This document shows, in pieces, positions 36,489 through 45,613 of a DNA stretch of 64,000 bases. The notes under the pieces were generated by a model. The model saw only the letters and a list, made by a program, of their open reading frames with translations. It was not told the origin of the DNA and searched no databases. Origin of the DNA: a bacterium. Its GTDB lineage: Bacteria > Babelota > Babeliae > Babelales > Vermiphilaceae. The stretch is taken from NCBI GenBank assembly GCA_016699125.1, contig CP064961.1, positions 124,001-188,000 on the forward strand. The letters are read 5' to 3'. The translations under genes were made by a program, and so were the position numbers. Numbering within the stretch: the stretch's first letter is position 1; every line of letters starts with the position of its first letter.

Positions 36489-37256
36489 ATGAAATTGTAT
36501 AAAAAAGTAATGGTTCTTGTTTGTTTTGCGTGGACGGGCAATCAGTTTGGTAATTTTGGTTTATTGAAACAATGTTTTAATAAGTTGTTTCTATTCAATG
36601 CAAAAAGTTTGTACCAAAAAAATGGAAAATATTCGGCGCCCATAATAAAGCATCGAATGCCAGAGTTAAATGAAAAAAATAGATTAGTGGCACGTATCAA
36701 CTACAAGCAAAAAGAAGCAGCTGATATTTTGAAAATCAGGCAAGCTGAGCTTGAAAAAAGTGAAAAAAATATTGTAGGTTTGCCAGAGTCTGAACTATTG
36801 AAATGGGAACTTACAGCAGTGACTTATAAAACTCCGGCGCCTTTTGTATGGACGCAGCATTCTAGACCCTATGATCTTCAAGAAGATAAAGATAAAAATC
36901 TGATAGATATGTGTGTAAAAGAACCTGAGACTGGTAAAGAGTTCAGTTTTTTTGACTATGGATCAGAAAAACGCAATGAGCAGTTTATAAAGCAACGATA
37001 TTCAGATTTAAGCTATGCGCAGATTAAAGACTTGAAAAATATAGTAGTTGATTATCATACATTAAAGGCTAGTATTACTGAGGGTAAGCGTATGGCTGCA
37101 AATCAGTCATCAGAAAATAGCTCGATGGAAGAGTTGAACCAGTTGCGTAAAAACCTTGATCTAGTTTCTCAAAAAGCTTATGATCAGATGAGTTTTCATG
37201 TACAGGTTGATGATTATGTTAAAGGGCGAAAAAAAAGTCACTTAGCTGAAGAATAA
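36489..37256 (+). CDS. exported protein, unknown family
   Basis: 255 residues from ATG 36489, the first start that gives a signal-like N-terminus (KVMVLVCFAWTGNQFG) and has AAGG upstream. The rest is charged and helical, with Lys/Glu-rich stretches such as EKNRLVARINYKQKEAADIL and a coiled-coil-like end. No motif recognised. Followed by a strong terminator. Confidence 0.7.
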   Translation: MKLYKKVMVLVCFAWTGNQFGNFGLLKQCFNKLFLFNAKSLYQKNGKYSAPIIKHRMPELNEKNRLVARINYKQKEAADILKIRQAELEKSEKNIVGLPESELLKWELTAVTYKTPAPFVWTQHSRPYDLQEDKDKNLIDMCVKEPETGKEFSFFDYGSEKRNEQFIKQRYSDLSYAQIKDLKNIVVDYHTLKASITEGKRMAANQSSENSSMEELNQLRKNLDLVSQKAYDQMSFHVQVDDYVKGRKKSHLAEE

Positions 37257-37278
37257 TAATAAGTTGATTAAAAACATA

Positions 37279-37321
37279 AGCGAGACTGAAAATAGTACAC
37301 CGTTTTCAGCCTCGCTTTTTT
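37279..37321 (+). terminator. intrinsic terminator
   Basis: Stem agcgagactgaaaa / ttttcagcctcgct (14 bp with one mismatch), loop tagtacaccg, then T6. Confidence 0.9.
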
Positions 37322-37417
37322 GCTCTTCAAATTTGTAAAAAGAGGCAAAATGAGCTACTTTTAAAACTGGTGTGTTTTTATATCCATTTTAAATGTTACA
37401 GATTTAAAGGGGCTTTC

Positions 37418-38326
37418 GTGAGCAAAATTATTCTTTTTTACAAATATGTCGATATTCAGTATCCAAAGCGCATTGCAAAGTGGCAGCAGAAAATCTGTTC
37501 GGATTTGCAGTTGAAAGGTCGTGTGATTATTGCGCACGAGGGCATTAATAGTACCCTTGGTGGCACAGACCAGCAGATTGAGCGATACAAACGATTAATG
37601 GAGCAGCATGAGCTGTTTGGATCGATCGATTTCAAAGAAAGTGCGGGTGGTGCAGACTGTTTTCCACGGCTTTCTATTAAAGTAAAAAATGAGATTGTGC
37701 GCATGGGCGTTGACCCTGCTGTTTTGACAATTAAGCAGGGTGGGCAGCATCTGATGCCAGAAAAGGTTCATGAACTTTTAAACAAAAATCCAGAGGATCT
37801 TGTTATTTTGGATACGAGAAACAGGTGCGAATCGGATATCGGTGCGTTTCAGGGTGCGCTTAAAGCGGATATTAGATATTTTAGAGAGTTTCCTGACTAT
37901 ATTGATAAAAACATCGATCTGTTTAAGGACAAGCAGGTTTTGATGTACTGCACCGGTGGCGTGCGTTGTGAGCGTGCAACTGCCTATCTGAATGTCAAGA
38001 ATGTAGCCAAAAAGATCTATCAGTTGGAAGGTGGCATTCATCGGTATATTGAAAAATATCCAGACGGTTTTTTTCGTGGTAAAAACTATGTTTTTGACGG
38101 TCGTCTGTCAGTTGCTTCAAATGAGGATATTTTGAGCCGTTGTGCGTTGTGTCAAAAGACCTGCGATGAATATAACAACTGTCTGAATGCATCCTGCAAT
38201 AAACATTTTGTCTGTTGTCAAGGCTGCAAACAGCAGTTTCATGGTACATGCGGGCCAGCATGTCAAACCCTGGTCAGTCAAGCGGCCGTGCCGATCCGTC
38301 CTGAATTTAAAGTAGTAAAAGTATGA
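37418..38326 (+). CDS. trhO: tRNA U34 hydroxylase TrhO (rhodanese family)
   Basis: Oxygen-dependent enzyme that makes 5-hydroxyuridine at tRNA position 34 (formerly YceA). N-terminal domain with HEGINSTLGGT, rhodanese domain with VILDTRNRCESDIGAF and the active-site loop YCTGGVRCERA, then a Cys-rich C-terminal zinc-type region (RCALCQKTCDEYNNC and CCQGCKQQF). 302 residues from GTG 37418, which has GGGG six bases ahead. It overlaps murB by four bases. Confidence 0.92.
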   Translation: MSKIILFYKYVDIQYPKRIAKWQQKICSDLQLKGRVIIAHEGINSTLGGTDQQIERYKRLMEQHELFGSIDFKESAGGADCFPRLSIKVKNEIVRMGVDPAVLTIKQGGQHLMPEKVHELLNKNPEDLVILDTRNRCESDIGAFQGALKADIRYFREFPDYIDKNIDLFKDKQVLMYCTGGVRCERATAYLNVKNVAKKIYQLEGGIHRYIEKYPDGFFRGKNYVFDGRLSVASNEDILSRCALCQKTCDEYNNCLNASCNKHFVCCQGCKQQFHGTCGPACQTLVSQAAVPIRPEFKVVKV

Positions 38327-39300
38327 ATGAGCACCTTTTGTTTGATCGTTTTGATGGGCTTATTCAGGAAAATGTCAGTTTAAAAGATAAAAACTGGTTT
38401 CAAACGGGCGGCTGCGCATGGTATTTTGCCGCACCTTCAACCACTGAGCAGTTTCAGGCTACTATTGGCTTTGCCATTCAAAAGTCAGTACCGCTTTTTA
38501 TGTTAGGGCAGGGTGCCAATATTCTGGTAAGCGATGATGGATTTGCAGGGCTTGTCATTCAGCCCAAGCTCAATGAGATTATTCAAACAACTGAAAATCG
38601 GGCCGATATTGCACATATTGTTGCAGGTGCTGGTGTTTCAATGGCCACGTTGATTGACTGGTGTCTGGAGCGAAATTTTGTAGGACTTGAAGAGTTTAGT
38701 GGCATTCCCAGCAGTGTTGGTGGAGCTGTGTATATAAATCTGCATTATTTTGAGTTTTTGTTGCAGCAGTTTTTGGTTTCCGCCAAGCTCATTCATGCCA
38801 AAACTGCGCAACTTGAAGTTGTTGGTGCCGAATGGTTTGATTTTAGGTATGATTATTCAAAACTTCATACAAAAACCCACTATTTGGCATCAGCAACCTT
38901 TGCAGTCAAACATGTCAGTAAAATTGAGGCTGCGTATGCAAAGGGCAGAAGTGTTGAGATTATCAGGCATCGAGCGTTTAAATATCCACAAAATAATACG
39001 TGTGGCTGTTTTTTCAGGAATTTTCGGGAAAGTGAAGTTCCTTTTGAAATCAATGGCAAAAAGATGTTGTCCGCAGCCTATTATCTTGATTCAGTAGGTG
39101 TTAAAGGCTCCCTGCGTGTTGGTGGTGCAGTTGTTTCGCAAAAGCATGCGAATATGATTGTCAACGATGGTACTGCGACCAGCCAACAGATTATTGAACT
39201 TGCTTTGCAGATGCAGGAGATTGTCAAAAAGCGATACGGGCTGCTGTTGCAGCCGGAATGCCAGTTTTTGGGTATTGATAAAACGATTTTTGGTGTTTAA
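38323..39300 (+). CDS. murB: UDP-N-acetylenolpyruvoylglucosamine reductase
   Basis: FAD enzyme that reduces the MurA product to UDP-MurNAc. FAD-binding motifs LGQGANILVSD (61-71) and FSGIPSSVGGAV (125-136), active-site Arg in FDFRYDYS and Glu312 in LQPECQFLG. The proton-donor Ser, normally in a G-S-x-F motif, aligns with Cys229 in TCGCFFRNF. Cys is a known but minority substitution at this site as far as I recall. An IS481-type element lies 14 bases after the stop. Confidence 0.93.
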   Translation: MNEHLLFDRFDGLIQENVSLKDKNWFQTGGCAWYFAAPSTTEQFQATIGFAIQKSVPLFMLGQGANILVSDDGFAGLVIQPKLNEIIQTTENRADIAHIVAGAGVSMATLIDWCLERNFVGLEEFSGIPSSVGGAVYINLHYFEFLLQQFLVSAKLIHAKTAQLEVVGAEWFDFRYDYSKLHTKTHYLASATFAVKHVSKIEAAYAKGRSVEIIRHRAFKYPQNNTCGCFFRNFRESEVPFEINGKKMLSAAYYLDSVGVKGSLRVGGAVVSQKHANMIVNDGTATSQQIIELALQMQEIVKKRYGLLLQPECQFLGIDKTIFGV

Positions 39301-39309
39301 AGATTGACA

Positions 39310-40277
39310 TTAGCTGTTTGATCCCAATAAGTAATGGGTTGGATCGAGTGTAAAATATTCTGGATGATTTGTCCACTCATTTAAAATAAACTGCCAAGGG
39401 GTTTTGCCTTTGAGAGCCTTGAGGCGTTTAGCAAAGTTAAAGGCCATTAAAAAGGAATGCAAATGCTGCTTTAGCTCGCAATTTGAAGCGTAATGAAAAG
39501 TCTTTACAGTAGCATCTTTGAGAGTTCTATTCATTCGCTCAACCTGCCCATTGGTCCAAGGATGTTTCACTTTGGTTTTTCTGTGTACTATCTGATGTTC
39601 ATTGCAAACACGCTCAAAGATGTGAGGCAATGCCTTTGTATGATGAGCATGATTAGTAAATTGAATACCGTTATCTGTAAGTATTTTATGTATTTTGTAT
39701 GGGACGGCTTTAATAAGATTGCGTAGGAACCCTGCCGCAATCAATTTGGTAGGACTTTCATGAAGCTCTGCATACGCAAATTTTGATGTTCTATCGACTG
39801 CGACATACAGATACAACTTACCTTCAGCTGTTCTTACTTCTGCAATATCTATATGAAAATAACCGATGAGATACTGCTTAAATTTCTTTTTGTCGCAGAA
39901 GCTGATGTCGATTGTTTAGGTAAAACAGAACAGCCATGACGCTTCAAACAACGATGAAGACTCGATCTGCTCAAATGAGGAATAGTTTCTTGTAAGCTAT
40001 ATAAAACATCATCCAAAGGCAGCCCCGTCGTTTTCCTGAATGCTACTATTGTTTCCTCTTCAACTTCTGAAAGAACCGTGGATTTTACCTTTTTGGGGCC
40101 CATTGGCAGATCTTTTGTATCGTTTCGCTTTCTCCATTTCATTATTGTTTTTGGGTTGACATTAAATCTTTTTGCTGCTTTTACTATACTTTCTTTACTA
40201 TTACGGATCTCTCTACGCACAGCCTCTGTCGTTCTGGCCTTTGGATGCAATACTTGTCCCATAAGTTTTTTCTCCAT
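39310..40277 (-). pseudogene. IS481-family transposase, frameshifted
   Basis: The N-terminal frame (40277-39849) has a helix-turn-helix (SIVKAAKRFNVNPKTIMKW) and reads to ASATKRN before leaving the family sequence. The -1 frame continues as KFKQYLIGYFHIDIAEVRT and on to 39310 with all DDE residues: Asp in FHIDIAE, Asp in LTDNGIQF, Glu in GQVERMNRTL. One base lost in the A-run near 39885 explains the break; a programmed -1 shift is less likely. The stop codon TAA is supplied by the target duplication. Confidence 0.85.
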
Positions 40278-40324
40278 AAATCATTATCTTCGTAGTATAC
40301 ACCATAATTCTCAGGGACCAAACA
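39315..40324 (-). mobile_element. IS481-family insertion sequence
   Basis: 1010 bases, ends TGTTTGATCCC and (inverted) TGTTTGGTCCC, one mismatch in 11. It is flanked by a perfect 6-base duplication ATTAGC (39309-39314 and 40325-40330), which on the minus strand is GCTAAT, close to the NCTAGN target known for Bordetella IS481. Intact ends and duplication indicate a fairly recent insertion. Confidence 0.9.
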
Positions 40325-40381
40325 ATTAGCTGCTTTGTTATGATTAGCTTATTCAGATTGTAATTTGGCTAGGAGCGTTTT

Positions 40382-42673
40382 GTGTTGAATGATTTTTTTA
40401 GCGCTTTTTTTTCAGTATTCCATGTGGTTATTCGCTTGTCATTTGGTTGCACGGCCTTCATTTGGGCAATGCATCAAATTACTATTCCTATCCAAACTAC
40501 AACACTTGCTAGCCTCGCATCTAAAGAAATACAAAAAAATGATCTGATAATTGCTATGGCAAACCAAAATTTTAATATCAATATGCCATTCGTTCAGTTA
40601 TGGAATCAAATGATAGATGAAAATTGGGATCAGAATATTGAGAAAAATATTAATATGTTTAAAGTGCCACTTTCTGTATTTAAAACTATTTTTGAAAAAC
40701 ATGTTCAAGTATACGAAGCGAGAGTCTTTTTTGATTTTTTGAACTGGTTTACTTTATTAAAAAATCTTGTGCAACCAAAAAAAGGGAGAGCTCAGGCTGA
40801 TATTTATTTTACAACCTTAATAGGTTCGACTGCTGAAAATAAGGTGTTTTATAGTCAATGGGTGCCGATGACCTTGTACCTTGGAGTTCGTCAGTGGACT
40901 ACATATAGTGGATATCAGGAAGCTCGTAAATATTCTAATTATTTCCAACAACTTGCCATGTGCCAGCATCGTGCAGAGCTTTTTGATAGTTCAAAACCAC
41001 TTAAGAAAAACATTCATACGCCATTTTTTGATTTTAGAGAAGGAATGTTTGATGATTGGATCGGCGAACTCTGTTTTAGAGGTAAAAAAATAGACCGAAC
41101 TTGGCTTGCAAAAACGTTATATTCAAGTAACACTGACACATTAAATATTATTAACCCCGCATTTTATAATCCACAGTATATTGAAAACACCCAAGTTAAA
41201 AAAAGTTTTGATGCCGAATCTTTTAAAAGTCTTTCAAATTTTCTTCAGAGTTGCATAGCCAAGCATTTGAAAGACTTAGAGCCTTTAATGGCAACTGAGT
41301 TACAAAAGATGCGTAACACTATTTCTCAGGCTTTTGCCGAGATTGAAGGTGGAAACGTGTCTGTAAAGATGATGGTTGATGCTAGCTTGCTTGAGGTAGA
41401 GAGGGATACGAAGGCTGCAAATAACTTGAAAAATGATGATCCGCAAATTGTGTATAGATATTTGGCAAAATTTTTTCGTAGGATAATGATTTTAAAATTT
41501 AAAAAAACGGATGAGCAAGAGATGATAGGAGGGTTTTACAAATCATTGAATGAAAAAGAACGTACTATATTTAATACGTGTAAAACTACGCTTTTGGGTG
41601 TAACTTCATTTTTGGAGTTGACGCATTTATTGAATGTTGAGGGCTCGCTTTTTGAATCAAAAGTACAATATGAAGCTATAAACGGATTCTTAAACGACTA
41701 TATCTCAGCTATTTCAAGTCTAAGTGTTTTTTTGGATAGTCAAAAACATTTAAAAGAAGCAATTGAAAGTCTATTGGTTGATGAATATAACATTTTAGAA
41801 TTACTGTTACCTCAGTTACAAAGCGCTGTAAAGAATGATTTTGAAACATTAAAAGATGGTGGCTATCAAGTGCCAACAAGTTTACAGTTACGCTGGGGAT
41901 TTGCTTCGGTGAGTGGCGTTGATGATATTATACAGCGTGTTCGTAAAGATGAATCAAAATTGATGATATTATTTAATAAAGAGATAGTGATAAAAAATAA
42001 AGGTGAGGTAGATAAAAAAGTATCCGCACTTCAGTATCTTCTTGACTTGTTATACTTTAAAATTATCAAGAACGACGATCAGTTTGAGGACGTTGTTGAG
42101 TCATTATTGAAGAGCACAGATAAAGCATTAGAAATATTGTATACCGAGCTTTACAAAACAATAGGTCAGGGGAATGCTGACGGAGGAAAAATTGAAAAGA
42201 TAGTTGAAGCACCTGTGCTATTGCTCACGGGTGGTGGTACTGAAGCGAATGAATGTACGGATGATCAGTCAACTGCAGGACAAAGCGATGGTGGCGGAGT
42301 TAATCAAACGGATACCAATCGATTTGACCAATCAACTGATCTTAACAGGTTGACAGAAACACAAAATATCAATACAGAGCAAATGCCGGTTGATAAAATT
42401 CCTGAGGTCCAAACACTTCATGAAATAGTTCCTGAAGTGAGTGATGAAAATAATCGATTATCAGGTCAAGTAAAACCAGAAACTGCAACAATCAATCCTG
42501 TTGAACCAACCGTTCCTCCAATTGAACAATCAGCAACTCCAATTTCACCTGCAACTCCGATTGAACCAGAAGCTCAGAATGCGTTTTTAGTATTTTTAAA
42601 CAAGGTGTGGAATGCTTTGGTTTCATCAACCTTTGTGCAGTTCTTGGCTGGTTTTGTGAGAGGACTTTTTTAA
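40382..42673 (+). CDS. large exported protein with linker and hydrophobic tail
   Basis: 763 residues. GTG 40382 is preceded by AGGAG six bases away. The hydrophobic leader (FFSVFHVVIRLSFGCTAFIWA) is a signal peptide or anchor. A long helical body (to about 610) is followed by a 120-residue Thr/Gln/Pro/Glu-rich linker (for example PVEPTVPPIEQSATPISPAT) and a C-terminal hydrophobic stretch FVQFLAGFVRGLF. Same plan as the protein at 25328. Candidate surface or secreted protein; function unknown. Confidence 0.78.
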   Translation: MLNDFFSAFFSVFHVVIRLSFGCTAFIWAMHQITIPIQTTTLASLASKEIQKNDLIIAMANQNFNINMPFVQLWNQMIDENWDQNIEKNINMFKVPLSVFKTIFEKHVQVYEARVFFDFLNWFTLLKNLVQPKKGRAQADIYFTTLIGSTAENKVFYSQWVPMTLYLGVRQWTTYSGYQEARKYSNYFQQLAMCQHRAELFDSSKPLKKNIHTPFFDFREGMFDDWIGELCFRGKKIDRTWLAKTLYSSNTDTLNIINPAFYNPQYIENTQVKKSFDAESFKSLSNFLQSCIAKHLKDLEPLMATELQKMRNTISQAFAEIEGGNVSVKMMVDASLLEVERDTKAANNLKNDDPQIVYRYLAKFFRRIMILKFKKTDEQEMIGGFYKSLNEKERTIFNTCKTTLLGVTSFLELTHLLNVEGSLFESKVQYEAINGFLNDYISAISSLSVFLDSQKHLKEAIESLLVDEYNILELLLPQLQSAVKNDFETLKDGGYQVPTSLQLRWGFASVSGVDDIIQRVRKDESKLMILFNKEIVIKNKGEVDKKVSALQYLLDLLYFKIIKNDDQFEDVVESLLKSTDKALEILYTELYKTIGQGNADGGKIEKIVEAPVLLLTGGGTEANECTDDQSTAGQSDGGGVNQTDTNRFDQSTDLNRLTETQNINTEQMPVDKIPEVQTLHEIVPEVSDENNRLSGQVKPETATINPVEPTVPPIEQSATPISPATPIEPEAQNAFLVFLNKVWNALVSSTFVQFLAGFVRGLF

Positions 42674-42693
42674 TCTCACCATTGACTTTTTGA

Positions 42694-43185
42694 TTAGTTA
42701 GGAAGGTACGCCCAGTACATGAAAGCTCCAGTTAATAAAGAGAGAGGTCCATATTTGCCTGGTCTCAGCAGATTTCTTATGTGTTTTTGTTTCATATATT
42801 GGGGAAAATTATGAATATTTTTTTGAAAAGCCTCTGCATTTGCATTAAAGTTGGCTTCTGTGGGTGATAGATTTAGTGCTTTGATTAATGGTGCATCTTT
42901 TCCCCGCAATGTTGCATTCTTTCTTAAGTGTTCTTGAAACTCATGTGTATTCATATTTTTTGCTGGTTCTATCAATGTTTTTTCTACTGTATTATTATAA
43001 TTCTTTTCTATCGCATCATTGTAAAACTCAGCTTCTATTCTCGAACTAAGGTAAGTCAAGCCACCTTGGAGCAGGGTATCAGGTGCTAGAGTGTATTTAA
43101 TAATTCTTTCTCCATATGAGGTTTTTTCCGGTTCTGCTCCAAAAAGAGCTGATGTCATGATACCTGCTATTATAATTTTCTTCAT
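42694..43185 (-). CDS. small exported protein
   Basis: 163 residues from ATG 43185 (MKKIIIAGIMTSALFGAEP, a short clean signal peptide). Mature part is helical with an Asn-rich centre and a hydrophobic end (GPLSLLTGAFMYWAY). No family recognised. It has its own consensus-like promoter, divergent from the next gene. Confidence 0.75.
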   Translation of the reverse strand: MKKIIIAGIMTSALFGAEPEKTSYGERIIKYTLAPDTLLQGGLTYLSSRIEAEFYNDAIEKNYNNTVEKTLIEPAKNMNTHEFQEHLRKNATLRGKDAPLIKALNLSPTEANFNANAEAFQKNIHNFPQYMKQKHIRNLLRPGKYGPLSLLTGAFMYWAYLPN

Positions 43186-43239
43186 ATGTATCCGCATGTA
43201 TTTAAAAAAGTTAAAATTTAAAATTATCACATTAGTTTA

Positions 43240-43267
43240 ATTATACATTGTAAATTTTATTTTTCAA
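43240..43267 (-). promoter_or_regulatory. promoter, minus strand
   Basis: TTGAAA (43262-43267), 16-base spacer, TATAAT (43240-43245), about 55 bases before the start at 43185. Confidence 0.7.
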
Positions 43268-43304
43268 GCAAAAAACGATCCTTGTTCGATATTTTAATAA
43301 AAAA

Positions 43305-43332
43305 TTGACAATTTTTAAATTTTAATTATAAT
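43305..43332 (+). promoter_or_regulatory. consensus promoter, plus strand
   Basis: TTGACA (43305-43310), 16-base spacer, TATAAT (43327-43332): full sigma-70 hexamers, 31 bases before the ATG at 43364. It is back to back with the minus-strand promoter. Confidence 0.85.
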
Positions 43333-43363
43333 TAAGCTAAGTAGTATCAAAATAAGGTTTAAA

Positions 43364-44401
43364 ATGAAACGTTTTATCAAAATGGCATTGTTGCCTTTGG
43401 GCCTCTGTTTTGCTTCTTTTGTGCAAACAAATCCTCAAAAAGAGTTTGCTCGTAGCTGGATACAAGAGCTAATCTATTGTGATGGGCTACCATGGTTGCA
43501 TTTTCTTGGACTAACTGGTACGCGAACAATTTCAGAAAAAGACGCATGGATAATGGCAAGAAACAATATTGATCTGATTGTGCAAAATTTTTATGTAGAA
43601 TATAAGGATATTTTTGTTGGTCGACTAAAGGACCGATCAAGTCATGCTCAACTACCCTATCAGCATATCATGGAGCAAGGTTTTGAGGTTTCAAAAGCGT
43701 TGCAGGCTGGTCAATCGTACGAGGCTTTTGCCCATGACAATAAAAACAACTCCTTTATTTTATATAATGATATCATAAGATTAGAGGCGATTAGAAATGA
43801 TGATGCTTTCAGTAAAAAAATCCGATCTTATATGATCAAAACAGTCGATGCATATGCGGCAAAAGAGGGCTATGAGCATGATCCGAAAAAATTTAGTGAA
43901 ATTGCACAGACAAAAAGACAAAGGTTTGTTGATCTTTTAAAATACGGGACCGATATTGCAGAGCAACAGAAAGTGCGTTCTGAAAAGGAAGTTATTTCAG
44001 AAGTGCCGATGGCGAACGGAGTCAAGCTTGTAGGATTTGTCTCTAGTGAGCCTTATTGTAACAAAAACTGGGATTCGTTTGTTGGAGAGAATATAGTTCC
44101 ACCATCCTGTTATTATGCAAATTATATTGACCCCAAAATAACCTCAACACTACCAGGATATGACGATTATTCTGATTTAGAAGATAAAAATCAGGTGCCC
44201 TGGTTGCTTCATCCGTTTGAAAAACTTGCAACCACTTTGTTTGGACAAGCTGCTTATAAACCGTTGCTGTTCGGGTTGAATAGCATTTATATGAGTGCCT
44301 TTGGAACAGGTGCGATGATTGCCGGAGCTATTGCTTGGGTAGCATATAAGTTCAAACAAAAACGTGCCGAAGAAAAGAAAAAGCTTGCTGAAAAGCAATA
44401 A
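43364..44401 (+). CDS. exported protein with C-terminal membrane anchor
   Basis: 345 residues. Signal peptide KMALLPLGLCFASFVQT, a helical domain containing ELIYCDGLPWLHFLGLTGTR, a segment with spaced Cys (EPYCNKNWD, PPSCYYANY), and one membrane helix (AFGTGAMIAGAIAWVAYKF) followed by a charged Lys/Glu tail. Topology: large extracytoplasmic domain, short cytoplasmic tail. Driven by the strongest promoter in the window. Family unknown. Confidence 0.78.
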   Translation: MKRFIKMALLPLGLCFASFVQTNPQKEFARSWIQELIYCDGLPWLHFLGLTGTRTISEKDAWIMARNNIDLIVQNFYVEYKDIFVGRLKDRSSHAQLPYQHIMEQGFEVSKALQAGQSYEAFAHDNKNNSFILYNDIIRLEAIRNDDAFSKKIRSYMIKTVDAYAAKEGYEHDPKKFSEIAQTKRQRFVDLLKYGTDIAEQQKVRSEKEVISEVPMANGVKLVGFVSSEPYCNKNWDSFVGENIVPPSCYYANYIDPKITSTLPGYDDYSDLEDKNQVPWLLHPFEKLATTLFGQAAYKPLLFGLNSIYMSAFGTGAMIAGAIAWVAYKFKQKRAEEKKKLAEKQ

Positions 44402-44409
44402 GAAAAAAC

Positions 44410-44450
44410 AAACAGGCGAACAGCGTTTTGTGTCTGTCCGCCTGTTTTAG
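44410..44450. terminator. bidirectional intrinsic terminator
   Basis: Stem aaacaggcg-acag / ctgt-cgcctgttt with single-base bulges and a 10-base loop, between two convergent genes, with A and T runs on its flanks. Confidence 0.88.
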
Positions 44451-45527
44451 TTAGTTAAGTTTTGTTTTACAGGTAATATCAAGTGTTGTTTTTTCCATTA
44501 AATGGTTATAAAACGGTTCAATGGTGCAGGTGGTATTTTCATCAAGTTGTACTGTTTGTGCCGTTTCAAAAGTAAGATTCATTGCGGCTATGTCATTCAA
44601 AATAACCGTATCCAACTCATTCCGTTTTTTTTCTGCATACGCTTTGGCCGAGGTACCAAGATGTTTTTTCAAAAGAGCGCGTGCAAGTTTTTTACCAATT
44701 GAGATTCCAAATATTTTCATATGTTTGACGTTTGCGTCATTAAATATTGTTCTAAATAACTCTTTTGTAGGAACGTTTTCTTGTGATTCTTGAAAAAGTA
44801 TTCTAGCGTTTTGCAGCACAGATTCGATTGTCATCCCCATTTTTCTCATCCCATTGATTGCATCCACCAGCAATATTGGCCTTATGATAGATGGATACTG
44901 TTCAGGCTTTTCTGAAAATAGAGTTATATTCTCCTGCATCGATTCAACTATCCGGTTATTAGTTCCGTCTTGCGATTCAAAAAGTTTCAGATACTGTGGG
45001 TTTTTGAAGAACTGTTCTTTTTGATATCCTTTAAAATAATCAATGATGGCATCTAAAAACTGCTCGTCAGTGAAACTGTTAAAATTGCGGAAAATAGCTG
45101 TCGATTTTTCAAGGTGAGGTCTTAGCTTTTCTTTTAATTCTTGATCATCAATCTGATTGAGAAAGGTCTCATTTGCAATTTCAGTTAGACTACAAGCATC
45201 TTCAAATTCTTGTTGTGTGAATTCTGAAGGAGCATCGAGTAGTGCGAAAATTTCATTATATTCAGTTTCTTCATCGATATTTTTCAGTAGATCGATTGGC
45301 GTGTAATGTAATGTGGTGTATAAAAAATTCTGTCCATTTTCATTGTTTGTGTACATGCTATAACAAAAGGTTTTTTTATCAGCTTTATAGGTATCAATGA
45401 TATACGTATCCAGGCTTTGAGCTCGCGCATTCACCTGTTTTAATTTGATATTTGTGTTTAAAGTAAAAGTTTGACATTGAATGATTAATAGAAATAACAT
45501 AATAGAGTTGTATATTAGACCTTGCAT
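44451..45527 (-). CDS. exported protein, unknown family
   Basis: 358 residues from ATG 45527, which has AGGAG upstream and opens a signal peptide (SIMLFLLIIQCQTFT). The mature protein is helical and acidic, with a basic patch near 290-320 (ISIGKKLARALLKKHLG). No recognised motif. It lies downstream of the 592-residue gene, 86 bases away and co-directional. Confidence 0.72.
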   Translation of the reverse strand: MQGLIYNSIMLFLLIIQCQTFTLNTNIKLKQVNARAQSLDTYIIDTYKADKKTFCYSMYTNNENGQNFLYTTLHYTPIDLLKNIDEETEYNEIFALLDAPSEFTQQEFEDACSLTEIANETFLNQIDDQELKEKLRPHLEKSTAIFRNFNSFTDEQFLDAIIDYFKGYQKEQFFKNPQYLKLFESQDGTNNRIVESMQENITLFSEKPEQYPSIIRPILLVDAINGMRKMGMTIESVLQNARILFQESQENVPTKELFRTIFNDANVKHMKIFGISIGKKLARALLKKHLGTSAKAYAEKKRNELDTVILNDIAAMNLTFETAQTVQLDENTTCTIEPFYNHLMEKTTLDITCKTKLN

Positions 45528-45613
45528 TAGCACTCCTTGATTGATAGTGGTAGTGGTGGTGAATATGTAACTATGAGTATAAAATATCATTGATTCGTCC
45601 AAAAATCTATACT

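Noticed and set aside
39310..39816. Two independent transposase genes in the IS481 element.
   Set aside because: The second frame continues upstream of its apparent start with conserved residues (HIDIAEVRT), showing one gene with a frameshift.
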